Below are positions 63,191 through 64,000 of a DNA stretch of 64,000 bases, piece by piece. The notes under the pieces were generated by a model. It was not told the origin of the DNA. It ran no database searches and saw only the letters and a list, made by a program, of their open reading frames with translations. The position numbers and the translations under genes were made by a program. Location: the NCBI GenBank assembly GCA_022457155.1, contig JAJGOT010000164.1, forward strand, positions 1,178,501-1,242,500. The letters run 5' to 3'. Numbering within the stretch: position 1 is the stretch's first letter; every line of letters begins with the position of its first letter. The stretch is from Cladopsammia gracilis (Eukaryota; Cnidaria; Anthozoa; Scleractinia; Dendrophylliidae).

Positions 63191-63214
63191 GGCTATGGGC
63201 CTTTGCCCATAGCC
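63191..63214. repeat. Perfect hairpin, 10-bp stem
   Basis: ggctatgggc-cttt-gcccatagcc. It lies close to the presumed end of the retroelement and could be an end structure or terminator-like signal. Confidence 0.85.
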
Positions 63215-63284
63215 ATATTAGCCCATTCTCTGGTTTTGTTCGTTGCCCAGTAAACAGAGCTCAGGCAAGGCAGCACTGGGGGTG

Positions 63285-63615
63285 TGTCATTTGAAGGGTA
63301 AAGGGTAAGGTAAAGTCACACACGAGCCACGATGGCCCACACGGCCGGAGCTTAACCCGGTTTCTGTAGCATGAAGCAACTAGGAATATTGCTACTCCCC
63401 CCTGGATGGGATGCTAGTTTATCGCAGGGTTACCCCCAGCATTTTGTCGCCGGTACCCATTTATAGACCTGGGTGGAGAGAGACAGTGTGGAGTAAAGTT
63501 TCTTGTCTAAGGAAACAACACGACGGCAGAGACCAGGCTCGAACCACCAACCTTCAGGTTGAAAGCCCGACGTGCTAACCACTACACCACCGTGCCTCCA
63601 CTGTCATTTGAAGGG
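63285..63615 (-). mobile_element. tRNA-derived SINE with 14-bp target duplication
   Basis: The minus strand starts with a tRNA-like head: A box tggtgtagtggttagca and B box ggttcgagcc. A conserved body follows and ends in a ctttacc-type tail. The direct repeats tgtcatttgaaggg at 63285-63298 and 63602-63615 flank it. It inserted beside the retroelement. Confidence 0.88.
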
Positions 63616-63779
63616 GTTAGGTCAAAAGGCATAAGAATTCTTCTTCGGAGTTTAATAAATGCGGAGTTCTTTTAATACGTCAATAAAAAAAACTCAGTGA
63701 TAAGTTTTGTTGAGCCAATAGAAATAGGTCAGATGTGTCAAGCTGCCAACTGTTGCCTGCTTTACACGTAAACATTCGC

Positions 63780-63942
63780 CTGATGTCGATAACAAACCAA
63801 GCAGCATTCGCAGTTATTTCGAATGAGGCTACCGTTGGAAGATTCCAATAATCAATTTTAAACCTGAATTTTGATTTCAATAATGCAATCCGTTCCCGAT
63901 TAATGAAAGTCATTCCCAAATGATAAGCGGAACGCGCTGAGT
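63780..63942 (-). repeat. Right flanking inverted repeat of the tyrosine-recombinase element
   Basis: Reverse complement of the repeat at 57637-57797. The shared open frame (YHLGMTFIN, RFKIDYWNLPTVAS) appears on the plus strand at the left and minus strand at the right, so the repeat may have come from a coding sequence. Confidence 0.78.
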
Positions 63943-64000
63943 ATCTTGACTGTAGAAGAATTAACATTTAGACTTTATTTCCGTCAATTTTTTGTATGAG

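Larger units (their letters stand above)
57798..63240 (+). mobile_element. Ngaro/DIRS-type tyrosine-recombinase retroelement, decayed
   Basis: Order on the plus strand: SGNH hydrolase, Gag-like, reverse transcriptase, RNase H, tyrosine recombinase. No adenine methyltransferase domain is seen, which argues for Ngaro over DIRS. Frameshifts and stops break nearly every frame. Repeat X is inserted in the Gag-like part. Inverted repeats (57637-57797 and 63780-63942) flank the whole, and a degenerate repeat array follows the recombinase. The exact ends are not known. Confidence 0.82.

Overview
This window is nuclear DNA from a eukaryote, most likely an anthozoan cnidarian such as a stony coral. The organism call is inference. 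It rests on introns with GT/AG borders, Cys-loop receptor exons split by long introns, very high repeat content, and a mobile-element mix (tyrosine-recombinase retroelement with an SGNH domain, Penelope-like, Ty3/gypsy, tRNA-derived SINE, many short inverted-repeat elements) typical of coral genomes. There is no operon structure and no prokaryotic gene.

Left part (1-17 kb): a tandem family of intronless genes for an uncharacterised multi-pass membrane protein. One copy is complete (13556-15256). Another is cut by the window start (1-608) and is frameshifted at its 3' end. The upstream region of the complete gene is itself duplicated (about 9.6-13.3 kb), and each duplicate is interrupted by different transposons. 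A 17-bp minisatellite (2.2-3.6 kb) and a nest of DNA transposons (4.4-8.0 kb) lie between the two copies.

Middle (18-35 kb): gene A, a Cys-loop ligand-gated ion channel subunit on the minus strand. I resolved eight coding exons by splice sites and codon phase (18260-34946). Its introns are full of inverted-repeat elements, including three TTAA-flanked families, foldbacks and a 48-bp perfect palindrome. The last exon plus its 3' flank was copied about 10 kb downstream, where it is now a frameshifted pseudo-exon (8230-8555).

Right (44.5-56.6 kb): gene B, a second Cys-loop receptor, also on the minus strand, with the same exon phases as gene A. I resolved six exons; its N-terminal exons were not found. 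A young Ty3/gypsy element with 140-bp LTRs sits in one intron. The two receptors keep the 13-residue Cys-loop but differ at the pore selectivity position (Gly-Asp-Arg in A, Ala-Ser-Arg in B), so they may pass different ions.

End (57-64 kb): a decayed Ngaro/DIRS-type retroelement (SGNH hydrolase, Gag-like, reverse transcriptase, RNase H, tyrosine recombinase), flanked by inverted repeats and interrupted by another repeat, then a SINE with a 14-bp target duplication. Between the two receptor genes lie an interrupted non-LTR element and a Penelope-like fragment.

Several insertions have their empty site elsewhere in the window, so exact boundaries and nesting order can be read directly.
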